Under the pieces are notes generated by a model that was not told where the DNA came from, searched no databases, and worked only from the letters and a program-made list of their open reading frames with translations. A program made the position numbers and the translations under genes. Positions 42,158 through 50,136 of a DNA stretch of 64,000 nucleotides are shown one piece after another (positions within the stretch are counted from its first letter, which is position 1; each line of letters starts with the position of its first letter). This DNA comes from Micromonosporaceae bacterium KJ-029 (lineage in GTDB: Bacteria; Actinomycetota; Actinomycetes; Mycobacteriales; Micromonosporaceae), in the NCBI GenBank assembly GCA_005402585.1, contig BIFP01000008.1, positions 558,001-622,000 of the forward strand, written 5' to 3'.

Positions 42158-43311
42158 CCTCAATGCTTCCGTACGGCCGGCAGTCGGTGACCGAGGAGGA
42201 CGTCGCCGCCGTGGTCGCCGCCCTGCGCAGCGACTGGCTCACCACCGGTCCGGAGGTCGCCGCCTTCGAGGCGGACATCTCCGCGTGGGCCGGCGGGGCC
42301 GGGGCGGCCACGGTCTCCAACGGCACCGCCGCGCTGCACGTGGCGTACGCGGCGGCCGGCATCGGCCCCGGCGACGAGGTGATCGTGCCGCCGATGACGT
42401 TCGTGGCCACCGCGAGCAGTGCGGTGGCCCTGGGCGCACGGATCGTCTTCGCCGACGTGGAGGAGGAGACCTTCACGCTCGACCCGGCCGCGGTGGCCGC
42501 GGCGACCACCGAGCGGACGAAGGTCGTCGCCGCGGTGGACTACGCCGGACATCCGGCCGACTACGACGCGCTGCGCGCCGCGCTCGACGGCACCGACGCG
42601 CTGCTGCTCGCCGACGCCGCCCACTCGATCGGGGCCACCTACCGGGGCCGGCCGGTCGGCTCGCTCGCCGACCTGACCACGTTCTCGTTCTTCCCCACCA
42701 AGAACCTGACCACCGCCGAGGGCGGCGCGGTCGCCACCACCGACCCGGAACTGCTCAAGCGGGCCCGCCGGTTCCGCAACATCGGGCTGGTCCGGGAACG
42801 CGACGAGCAGCGCTGGCCGGACGAGGGCGGCTGGCACCAGGAGGTGCACGAGTTCGGGCTGAACTACCGGCTGCCCGACGTGCTCTGCGCGCTCGGCCGC
42901 AGCCAGCTGCGCCGCCTCGGCGACTTCCTCGCCCGCCGGGCCGAACTGGTGGCCCGCTACGACGAGGCGCTGGCGGACCTGCCCGGCCTGCTGACCCCGG
43001 GCCGGCGGAACTGGGCCACACCGGCCTGGCACCTGTACCCGATCCGGGTGCTCGACGGCCGTCGCCGCGAGGTGTACGACAAGATGCGTGCCGCCGGCAT
43101 CGGAGTGCAGGTCAACTACATCCCCGCGCACTGGCACCCCGCCTTCGCCGACCTCGGCTACCGGCGCGGCGCCTTCCCCGTGGCGGAGTCGTTCTACGCC
43201 CAGCAGCTGTCGCTGCCGCTCTACCCTGGACTGAGCGACACCGACCAGGACCGCGTCGTCGACGCGCTCGCCGCGGCCCTGCGTGGCACCCCGGTCCGGC
43301 CCGTCGCCTGA
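42154..43311 (+). CDS. pseC: UDP-4-amino-4,6-dideoxy-AltNAc transaminase
   Basis: 385 residues; the ATGA start overlaps the pseB stop. DegT/DnrJ/EryC1 fold: LPYGRQSVTEEDVAAVVAAL, TVSNGTAALHVAYAAAGIGP, VIVPPMTFVATASSAVALG, LLADAAHSIGATYRGRPVG and the PLP-binding Lys in FSFFPTKNLTTAEGG. YGRQSV and RSDWLTTGPEV are the PseC form. It transfers an amino group from glutamate to C4 of the PseB product. Complete, standard length. Confidence 0.95.
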   Translation: MTSMLPYGRQSVTEEDVAAVVAALRSDWLTTGPEVAAFEADISAWAGGAGAATVSNGTAALHVAYAAAGIGPGDEVIVPPMTFVATASSAVALGARIVFADVEEETFTLDPAAVAAATTERTKVVAAVDYAGHPADYDALRAALDGTDALLLADAAHSIGATYRGRPVGSLADLTTFSFFPTKNLTTAEGGAVATTDPELLKRARRFRNIGLVRERDEQRWPDEGGWHQEVHEFGLNYRLPDVLCALGRSQLRRLGDFLARRAELVARYDEALADLPGLLTPGRRNWATPAWHLYPIRVLDGRRREVYDKMRAAGIGVQVNYIPAHWHPAFADLGYRRGAFPVAESFYAQQLSLPLYPGLSDTDQDRVVDALAAALRGTPVRPVA

Positions 43312-43321
43312 GGGGACGGCG

Positions 43322-44167
43322 ATGCACCACGCGAACCACTTCTACGGCCACGCACACGTGCTGGCCCGCTACGCGGGGCTGGGTGACGGGCACCCGCCCC
43401 GGATCAACGGGTACGTGCAGCACGGCTGGAACATCGGCGACGGTCTCGCCCCCGGGCACCCGTACGCCGACCGCACGCCGAGCCTGCTGTGGTCCGAGCA
43501 GACCCGGCGGCGGGCCTGGTCGGTGGGGCGACGCAACGTCACCGTCATCGGGGCGCCCTTCGTCTACCTGCTGGCCATGACACCCGACGAACCGCCCCGG
43601 CCCGAGCAGCCCGCGCGGGAGGGCACCATCTGGTACCCGTTCCACGGCTGGGAGGGCCAGCACGTCAAGGGCGACCACAAGGAGTTGATCGCCCGGATCC
43701 GGGACACCGAACCCGGCCCGGTGACCGTCTGCCTCTACTGGCACGAGCACCGGATGCGACGGGTACGCCGGCTCTACGAGAACGCCGGCTTCCGGGTCAT
43801 CTGCCACGGCTACCGGGGCCACTGGTGGAAGGACACCGACCCCGAGTTCCTGGACCGCCAGCTCGGCGAGTTGCGCCGGCACGCCCGGGTCGCCTCCAAC
43901 CGGCTCACCAGCGCCATCTTCTACGGCATCGCCGCCGGCTGCGAACCGGCCGTGTACGGCGACCCGATGCTGCTCGCCAAGGAGGACCCGACCTTCGGCG
44001 GCACCGCCCGGATCCGGCGGCAGTGGCCCGAACTGCACGGCGAACAGGTACACCTGGCGACCGCCGTGGAGATCGCCCGCGCCGAACTGGGCAGCGACCA
44101 CCGCCACCCGGCCGCCGCACTGCGGGAACTGCTGGGCTGGGCGGACCTGCAGGAGGAGACGACGTGA
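43322..44167 (+). CDS. Uncharacterised protein of the pseudaminic acid operon
   Basis: 281 residues from ATG 43322. I do not recognise the family with certainty. Features: INGYVQHGWNIGDGLAPGH, TVIGAPFVYLLAM, IWYPFHGWEGQHVKGDHKEL, VTVCLYWHEHRMRRVRRLY and the end block SNRLTSAIFYGIAAGCEPAVYGDPML. Alternating hydrophobic strands with Gly/His-rich turns and the late SNRLTSAIFYG..G block are reminiscent of GT-B-type transferases such as capsule or CDP-glycerol enzymes. Lying between pseC and pseF and overlapping the next gene by GTGA, it is a good candidate for the nonulosonic acid transferase. Confidence 0.6.
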   Translation: MHHANHFYGHAHVLARYAGLGDGHPPRINGYVQHGWNIGDGLAPGHPYADRTPSLLWSEQTRRRAWSVGRRNVTVIGAPFVYLLAMTPDEPPRPEQPAREGTIWYPFHGWEGQHVKGDHKELIARIRDTEPGPVTVCLYWHEHRMRRVRRLYENAGFRVICHGYRGHWWKDTDPEFLDRQLGELRRHARVASNRLTSAIFYGIAAGCEPAVYGDPMLLAKEDPTFGGTARIRRQWPELHGEQVHLATAVEIARAELGSDHRHPAAALRELLGWADLQEETT

Positions 44168-46041
44168 CAACCGAGACGGCGCCGGCGGTGGCGCTGCCCG
44201 GCGGCGAGATGCTGACCTGGTCCGACCAGCATGGCGACGCCGGCAATGAGCCGCTCGCGGTCCTGGTGGCGCAGCTGGTGCCGGCCGGCGCCCGGGTGCT
44301 GCTGGCCGGGCCGCACGACCCGGCACTGCTCGACGCGCTGGCGCACGCCCGCGTCACCTGCCTGCTGCGTGGCTACCCCGACGCGGCGGTGCTCGCCGGC
44401 CGCGTCGACCGGGTGGTGGTGGCCGGTCCGCACGGCCTCCCGCCCGGCGAGGAGTACGACCTGGTGGTCGCCGGCGGCGGACTGGACGCGATCGAGTCGG
44501 TCGAGGGTGCGCGGCTGGGCTGGGACGGGCTGCTGAACCGGCTGGCGGCGGCGGTACGACCCGGCGGCGGCCTGCTGCTGCGGCTGGACAACCCGCTCGG
44601 CGTACACCGGCTGGTCGCCGCCTCCGCCTGGTACGCCGGACGCGAGGACGCCGAGTGGACGGTCGGCGGGGTGCTCGACGCCGGCCGCCCCGGCAGCCTG
44701 GACCAGCTGCGCGCCCGGCTGGCCGGGGTCGGGTTGCGGGCCGACGCCTGCTACGCCGCGTACCCCCGCCCGGACCTGACCACCGCGTTGCTGGCCACCG
44801 ACCAGCTGGCCCGGCGGACCAGCTCCGGGCTGTTCGACGCGGTGCTGCACGACGCCTGCACCGGTGGGTTCACCGGCCGGTTCGTACTCGCCGACCCGGC
44901 CCGGCTGGCCGTGGACGCGCTGTACGCCGGCCGCGCGGCCGACCTGGCCCCGTCCTGGCTGGTGCTCGCCCATCGGGCCGGCACGGATGCGGGCGGCGAG
45001 GAAACGACAGGCCCGACGATCGGTGCACCCCACGGCGCGCCGGCCACCGGTCTCGGCCCGGACGGACTGCCGGTGGCGCTGGTGCGGACCGGTGGGCCGG
45101 GCGGCACCGTGGTCGAGGTGGTCGACGGGCCGCAGGGCTGGCACTGGCGCCGCCCCGACCCGGCCGTCCGCACCGGGCCGGCACCCGCTCCGTACGCCAG
45201 CCGGGAGGCCGCCCACCGCGACCCGGCGGAACCGGACGGGCCGGTGCCCGACGGACGCCTGCTGCGCAGCCTGCTGCTCGACGGTTGCCTGCGCCGCGAC
45301 ACCACCCAGCTACGCCAACTGCTGCGAGGATACGCCGACTGGCTCACCGGCCAGGCCACCGACGGGCAGCTCACCGGAGCGGTGGCGCTGGCCGGGGCGG
45401 ACAACCTGGTCGTCGCCGGTGACCGCTTCGCCGTGCTCGACCCGGCCTGGCGGGCCGACGCACCGTTACCGGTCGACGTGGTCCTGGCCCGAGCCCTGTG
45501 GCGCTTCGCCACCGAGCTGGTCACCGGCGGGTACGCCCACCCGTGGACCTCCACTCTGGACGTGGCCGGGCTGACCGTGGTGCTGGGCGGGGTGGCCGGG
45601 CGGGACTTCGACCGGACCGTCGTGGACGCCGCGGTGGAGACCGACGCCGCGGTCGGCGCCGTGGTGCGCGGGCTGGACACCGACGGGAAGGTCGACCTCG
45701 ACGCCGAACTGCGGGCGGTCACACCGACCGACCCGCCGCCCGGACCGCTCAGCTACCAACAGCTTCGCGAGGCGTGGCTGCGCCAGCGGGAGGAGAACAC
45801 CCGGCTGACCTCGCTGCTCAAGTGGACCGAGGAGCTGCTCAACACGCGCGAGCGGGCACTGCGCCGGGCCGAGGCGACGGTCAACCTGCTCAGCGGCTCA
45901 CTCAGCTACAAGGTCGGGCGGCTGGCCGTCACCCCGGCCCGACTGGCCAGGCGGGGCGCCCGAGCCGCCAAGCGCCGGGCCCAGGACGCCATCGCCCAGA
46001 AGCAGCAGCAACGCCCGAAGCAGCAGGAGCAGCAGCAGTGA
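44164..46041 (+). CDS. Methyltransferase-like protein with C-terminal coiled coil
   Basis: 625 residues. The first 200 resemble a Rossmann SAM-binding domain (ARVLLAGPHDPALLDALA, YDLVVAGGGLDAIESVEG, AAAVRPGGGLLLRLDNPLG), although motif I lacks the usual GxGxG. The middle part (about 330-520) contains VALAGADNLVVAGDRFAVLD and is of unknown fold. The end is a coiled coil (LREAWLRQREENTRLTSLL) leading to LLSGSLSYKVGRLAVTPARL, a segment common at the ends of O-antigen and rhamnan enzymes, then a Lys/Gln-rich tail. Probably modifies or organises assembly of the glycan; catalysis uncertain. Confidence 0.65.
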   Translation: MTTETAPAVALPGGEMLTWSDQHGDAGNEPLAVLVAQLVPAGARVLLAGPHDPALLDALAHARVTCLLRGYPDAAVLAGRVDRVVVAGPHGLPPGEEYDLVVAGGGLDAIESVEGARLGWDGLLNRLAAAVRPGGGLLLRLDNPLGVHRLVAASAWYAGREDAEWTVGGVLDAGRPGSLDQLRARLAGVGLRADACYAAYPRPDLTTALLATDQLARRTSSGLFDAVLHDACTGGFTGRFVLADPARLAVDALYAGRAADLAPSWLVLAHRAGTDAGGEETTGPTIGAPHGAPATGLGPDGLPVALVRTGGPGGTVVEVVDGPQGWHWRRPDPAVRTGPAPAPYASREAAHRDPAEPDGPVPDGRLLRSLLLDGCLRRDTTQLRQLLRGYADWLTGQATDGQLTGAVALAGADNLVVAGDRFAVLDPAWRADAPLPVDVVLARALWRFATELVTGGYAHPWTSTLDVAGLTVVLGGVAGRDFDRTVVDAAVETDAAVGAVVRGLDTDGKVDLDAELRAVTPTDPPPGPLSYQQLREAWLRQREENTRLTSLLKWTEELLNTRERALRRAEATVNLLSGSLSYKVGRLAVTPARLARRGARAAKRRAQDAIAQKQQQRPKQQEQQQ

Positions 46042-46111
46042 CCGAGCGGCAGCGAGCGGACCGTCGACGTGACGCGGTGAAGCCCCAGGCCGAACGAAGC
46101 GAGGTGGCAGC

Positions 46112-46846
46112 GTGAACGATCGGATCATCGGCATCGTGCAGGCCCGGATGGGCTCGTCCCGGCTGCCCGGCAAGGTGCTGCGCCCGCTGGCCGGGCGCAG
46201 CGTCCTGAGCCGGGTGGTCCGGGCCGCGCAGGACAGCGGGGTACTCGCCGACCTGGTGGTGGCCACCAGCACCGACGCCGGCGACGACGCGGTGGTCGCC
46301 GAGTGCGACCGGCTCGGGGTGGCCTGGCACCGGGGACCGGTCGACGACGTGCTGACCCGCTTCGTCGGTGCCCTCGACGCGCACCCCGGGGACGCGGTCA
46401 TGCGGTTCACCGCCGACTGCCCGCTGCTCGACCCGGAGATCGTCACGCTGGTCGCCTCGGTGTACCGCGCGGTGCCGGGACTCGACTACGCCAGCACGTC
46501 GATCGCCCGCACCCTGCCCCGCGGACTGGACGTGGAGATCATCCGGGCCGACGCGCTGCGTACGGTGGACCGGCTCGCCACCGACCACCACCGGGTCCAT
46601 GTCACCTCGTACGCGTACGCCCATCCGGAGCTGTTCCGGGTGCTCGGCGTGACCCTCACGCCGGACCGCTCGCGGTTGCGGCTCACCCTGGACACCGCCC
46701 GGGACTGGGAACTGGTCAGCGCGATCGTCGACCACTTCGGCGACGTGAGCGTCCCGCTGGCCAAGCTCGCCGACTGGCTCGACGGGCAGCCGGCGCTGCG
46801 CGCGCTCAACGCCGACGTACGGCAGAAGCAGTTGGAGGAGTGCTGA
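46112..46846 (+). CDS. pseF: SpsF-type cytidylyltransferase, probable CMP-pseudaminic acid synthetase
   Basis: 244 residues from GTG 46112. IIGIVQARMGSSRLPGKVLR is the nucleotide-binding start of the SpsF branch (COG1861-like) rather than the ARGGSKRIPRKN form of NeuA/PseF. FTADCPLLDPEIVTLVASVY and the C-terminal RLRLTLDTARDWELVSAIV are conserved in that branch. In Bacillus sps-type clusters the SpsF protein occupies the PseF step, activating pseudaminic acid with CTP. Here it lies directly before pseG, overlapping it by 7 bases, so the PseF role is likely but inferred from context. Confidence 0.8.
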   Translation: MNDRIIGIVQARMGSSRLPGKVLRPLAGRSVLSRVVRAAQDSGVLADLVVATSTDAGDDAVVAECDRLGVAWHRGPVDDVLTRFVGALDAHPGDAVMRFTADCPLLDPEIVTLVASVYRAVPGLDYASTSIARTLPRGLDVEIIRADALRTVDRLATDHHRVHVTSYAYAHPELFRVLGVTLTPDRSRLRLTLDTARDWELVSAIVDHFGDVSVPLAKLADWLDGQPALRALNADVRQKQLEEC

Positions 46847-47907
46847 GCACGCTACGCGTCGGTCTGCGCTGTGACGCCGGGCCGCAGCGCGGCGTCGGGC
46901 ACCTGGTCCGCTGCCTCGCCGTCGGCGAGGAGTTCCTGGCCAGGGGCGCCACGGTCGAGGTGTTCGGCACGGTCGACGGGGTCGACTGGGCGGCCGGGCA
47001 GCTCGCCGTCCGGGGCATCCCGCTGCACCCCGGCCCGGACACCCCCGACGGGCTGGTCGAGGCCGCCCGCCGGCACGACCTGGACGTGCTGGTGCTCGAC
47101 TCGTACGAGCTGGATCCCGCCGGTGCCGGCGCGCTGCGCGCGGCAGGCGTGGTGACCCTGGCCATCGTCGACGGCGACACCCGGGGCCAGGACGCCGACC
47201 TCTACCTCGACCAGAACTTCGGCACCGACCTGGTGGTGCCGGCGGGACGACTGCTGGCCGGCAGCGCGTACGCCCTGCTGCGTGACTCGGTGCTGGCCGC
47301 CCGACCGGCGGCGGCCCGACCGGCGGTGGAGGTGGACCGGCCGTCGGTGCTGGCCTTCTTCGGCGGCACCGACGCGGCCGGCGCGGCGCCGGTGCTGGCC
47401 GAGGTGCTGCTGTCGACCGGCCGGCCGATGGAACTCACCGTCGTCGTCGGCCGCCCCGAGGTGGCCACCCGGCTCGCCCGGCTGACGCCGGGGCCGGGGC
47501 AGTCGCTGCACCCGGTGCCGCCCACCGGCACGCTGCCCGCCCTGATCGCCGCGGCGGATCTGGTGGTCAGCGCCGCCGGCACGTCGACCTGGGAGCTGTG
47601 CTGCCTGGGCGCGCCGTCGGCGCTGGTCTGCGTGGTGGACAACCAGCGCGAGTCGTACCACCGGGTGATCGCGGCCGGGCTGGCCGCCGGGCTCGGCGAG
47701 CTGCCGGCGCTGGCCGCCGAGGGGCCGGCCGGGCAGGTCGCCCGCGCCGTCGCCGCGCACACCCTGGACGGGCTGCTGGCCGGCGGGGCGAGTCGGGCGG
47801 CGCTGTCCGCGCGGGCCCGGGAGGCGGTGGACGGGCGCGGGCGGGCGCGAGTCGTGGACGCGGTACTCGACACCCTGCACCGCCAGCGAGTAGCACAGGT
47901 GTGCTAA
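46840..47907 (+). CDS. pseG: UDP-2,4-diacetamido-2,4,6-trideoxy-altropyranose hydrolase
   Basis: About 355 residues from GTG 46840. The GT-B-like PseG fold opens with VGLRCDAGPQRGVGHLVRCL, where the family has R.D.....G.GH..RC. It continues with VLVLDSYELD, FFGGTDAAGAAP and SAAGTSTWELCCLGAPSALV near the end. PseG removes UDP after the PseH step, releasing the 6-deoxy-AltdiNAc that PseI uses. The catalytic His is the one in GVGHLVRC. Last gene of the pseB operon. Confidence 0.92.
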   Translation: MLSTLRVGLRCDAGPQRGVGHLVRCLAVGEEFLARGATVEVFGTVDGVDWAAGQLAVRGIPLHPGPDTPDGLVEAARRHDLDVLVLDSYELDPAGAGALRAAGVVTLAIVDGDTRGQDADLYLDQNFGTDLVVPAGRLLAGSAYALLRDSVLAARPAAARPAVEVDRPSVLAFFGGTDAAGAAPVLAEVLLSTGRPMELTVVVGRPEVATRLARLTPGPGQSLHPVPPTGTLPALIAAADLVVSAAGTSTWELCCLGAPSALVCVVDNQRESYHRVIAAGLAAGLGELPALAAEGPAGQVARAVAAHTLDGLLAGGASRAALSARAREAVDGRGRARVVDAVLDTLHRQRVAQVC

Positions 47908-47927
47908 GCCCCTGCTAGGGTGGCCTC

Positions 47928-48563
47928 ATGCCGCAGGCCGCGTACCAGCCGTCGATGCTGGAGGTCACCGACACGGCGCCCACGCTCGGGCCGCTGCCGG
48001 GTGAGCTACGCCGGCACCGGCTGGGCCGGGGCGCCTGGGTCGACCACCTGCCGGGCTGGGTGCACGGCTCCGACCAGGTGCTCGACGCGCTGCTGCGGGA
48101 GGTGCCGTGGCGGGCCGAACGGCGCACCATGTACGACACCGAGGTCGACGTACCCCGCCTGCTCTGCTGGTACGGCGCTGGCCGGCCGCTGCCGCACCCG
48201 GTGCTGCCGGCGGCACGCGAGGCGCTGACCCGGCACTACGCCGACGAACTGGGCGAGCCGTTCGTGACCGCCGGCATGTGCCTCTACCGCGACGGCCGCG
48301 ACAGCGTCGCCTGGCACGGCGACACCCAGGGCCGCTCCGCACACACCGACACTATGGTCGCCATCGTCTCCTTCGGCTCGCCCCGCCAACTGCTGCTGCG
48401 CCCGCGCGGCGGCGGCGCCAGCCTGCGCTTCCCGCTGGGCCACGGCGACCTGGTCGTGATGGGCGGCTCCTGCCAACGCACCTGGGAGCACGCCGTGCCC
48501 AAGACCGCCCGCCCGGTCGGCCCCCGGGTCAGCGTCCAGTTCCGCCCCGCCGGCGTCGCCTGA
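47928..48563 (+). CDS. AlkB-like 2-oxoglutarate/Fe(II) dioxygenase
   Basis: 211 residues. The metal triad is complete: His 130 and Asp 132 in VAWHGDTQGR, His 188 in TWEHAVPK. The 2-oxoglutarate-binding Arg lies in PRVSVQFR (200/206). MYDTEVDVPRLLCWYGAG is the AlkB-type substrate lid. These enzymes repair alkylated bases by oxidative demethylation. Typical of actinomycete AlkB2-like proteins. It begins 20 bases after pseG but is functionally unrelated. Confidence 0.9.
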   Translation: MPQAAYQPSMLEVTDTAPTLGPLPGELRRHRLGRGAWVDHLPGWVHGSDQVLDALLREVPWRAERRTMYDTEVDVPRLLCWYGAGRPLPHPVLPAAREALTRHYADELGEPFVTAGMCLYRDGRDSVAWHGDTQGRSAHTDTMVAIVSFGSPRQLLLRPRGGGASLRFPLGHGDLVVMGGSCQRTWEHAVPKTARPVGPRVSVQFRPAGVA

Positions 48564-48696
48564 GCACCGGCCGGCGCCCGGCAGGCGACGGACATCAGGC
48601 CGCTACAGCCCGGGCATACCGCAGCGCACCACCCGTGCTAAAAACAACCTTCAGGGTCGATCGCCCCCGTCAGCACTCCGACGCGAAGGGCCACCC

Positions 48697-50040
48697 ATGA
48701 CCCAATCCCCCACCGAGCCGCGTTCCCGCTGGTCACCCTGGTCCGTACACGGCGACGGCCGGTCGGTGCGCCCCGGTGACGTGGTCCACCCCGACGAACG
48801 GCTGTCCTGGCCGCGCACCCTGGGCATCGGGGTGCAGCACGTGGTGGCGATGTTCGGCGCCACCTTCACGGTGCCGCTGATCACCGGTTTCCCGCCGGCC
48901 ACCACGCTCCTCTTCTCCGGCCTGGGCACGCTGCTGTTCCTGGTCATCACCGGCAACCGGCTTCCGTCGTACCTCGGCTCGTCGTTCGCCTTCATCGCCC
49001 CGGTGCTGGCGGCCAAGGCCGGCGGTGACATCGGCCCGGCGCTCGGCGGCATCGTCGTCGCCGGCGCGGCGCTGGCCCTGGTCGGCCTGCTGGTGCAGCT
49101 CGTCGGGGCCGGCTGGATCGACCGGCTGATGCCGCCCGTGGTCACCGGCGCGATCGTGATGCTGATCGGGCTGAACCTGGCCCCGGTCGCATGGGACGGC
49201 GGCGGCAACGGCGGGGTCAGGGCCCAGCCGCTGATCGCGGTCGTCACGCTGGCCGCGATCCTGCTGTTCACCGTGCTCTTCCGGGGCTTCCTGTCCCGAC
49301 TGTCCATCCTGCTCGGGGTGCTCGTCGGCTGGTTGCTAGCCGCGCTGCTCGGTGGCCTGGACCCGGCGGCGGTCACCGGGCTGCGCGAGGCCGCCTGGGT
49401 CGGGCTGCCCGAGTTCCACGCGCCCAGCTTCAGCCTGCGCGCCGTGGTACTGGTCATCCCGGTGATCCTGGTGCTGATCGCGGAGAACGCCGGCCACGTG
49501 AAGGCGGTCGCCGCGACGACCGGCCGGAACCTGGACCGGGACATGGGCCGGGCGTTCATGGGCGACGGCCTGGCCACCGTGCTGGCCGGTTCCGGCGGCG
49601 GCTCCGGCACCACCACGTATGCGGAGAACATCGGCGTGATGGCGGCCACCCGCGTCTACTCCACCGCGGCGTACTGGGTAGCCGGGTTCGCCGCGGTACT
49701 GCTCGGGCTCAGCCCCAAGGTCGGCGCGCTGATCCTCACCGTGCCGGCCGGCGTGCTCGGCGGCGCCACGACCGCCCTCTATGGGCTGATCGCCATCCTC
49801 GGCGCCCGCATCTGGCTCGACAACCGGGTCGACTTCCACGACCCGGTCAACCTGCTGACCGCCGCCGTCGCGGTGATCATTGGTGCCGCCGACTACACCC
49901 TCACCGCCGGTGACCTGTCCTTCCACGGCATCGCCCTGGGTACCGGCGCCGCGCTGCTGATCTACCACGGGATGCGGCTGGTGGCCCGCCTACGCGGCAC
50001 CACCCCGGAATCCCGCCCGGGCCCCACCCCCGAACTCTGA
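48697..50040 (+). CDS. NCS2-family nucleobase (uracil/xanthine) permease
   Basis: 447 residues with about 12-14 membrane helices. LGIGVQHVVAMFGATFTVPL is the hallmark opening of UraA-like NCS2 permeases. GNRLPSYLGSSFAFIAPVLA is the helix-3 beta-strand region, and GSGGGSGTTTYAENIGVMAA is the substrate-site signature, with Glu in IAENAGHVKAV. It imports uracil or a purine with protons. The TTTYAENIG form favours uracil, but the substrate is not certain. Confidence 0.93.
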   Translation: MTQSPTEPRSRWSPWSVHGDGRSVRPGDVVHPDERLSWPRTLGIGVQHVVAMFGATFTVPLITGFPPATTLLFSGLGTLLFLVITGNRLPSYLGSSFAFIAPVLAAKAGGDIGPALGGIVVAGAALALVGLLVQLVGAGWIDRLMPPVVTGAIVMLIGLNLAPVAWDGGGNGGVRAQPLIAVVTLAAILLFTVLFRGFLSRLSILLGVLVGWLLAALLGGLDPAAVTGLREAAWVGLPEFHAPSFSLRAVVLVIPVILVLIAENAGHVKAVAATTGRNLDRDMGRAFMGDGLATVLAGSGGGSGTTTYAENIGVMAATRVYSTAAYWVAGFAAVLLGLSPKVGALILTVPAGVLGGATTALYGLIAILGARIWLDNRVDFHDPVNLLTAAVAVIIGAADYTLTAGDLSFHGIALGTGAALLIYHGMRLVARLRGTTPESRPGPTPEL

Positions 50041-50070
50041 CCACCCGCCGCCCGCCGGCACCGAACGCGT

Positions 50071-50109
50071 TGATCATGAGGTTGGCGAAGCCCGCCAACC
50101 TCATGATCA
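50071..50109. repeat. Long palindrome between permease and parC (dispersed repeat or bidirectional terminator)
   Basis: TGATCATGAGGTTGGCG (50071-50087) is followed after five bases by its exact inverse, giving a perfect 17-bp stem between two convergent genes. The half-site GTTGATCATGA(g/a)GTTGGC occurs between genes in Micromonosporaceae, as far as I recall. It can serve both transcripts as a terminator. Confidence 0.8.
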
Positions 50110-50136
50110 CGCTCGCCGGGGGCGGCGAGGGGAAGG

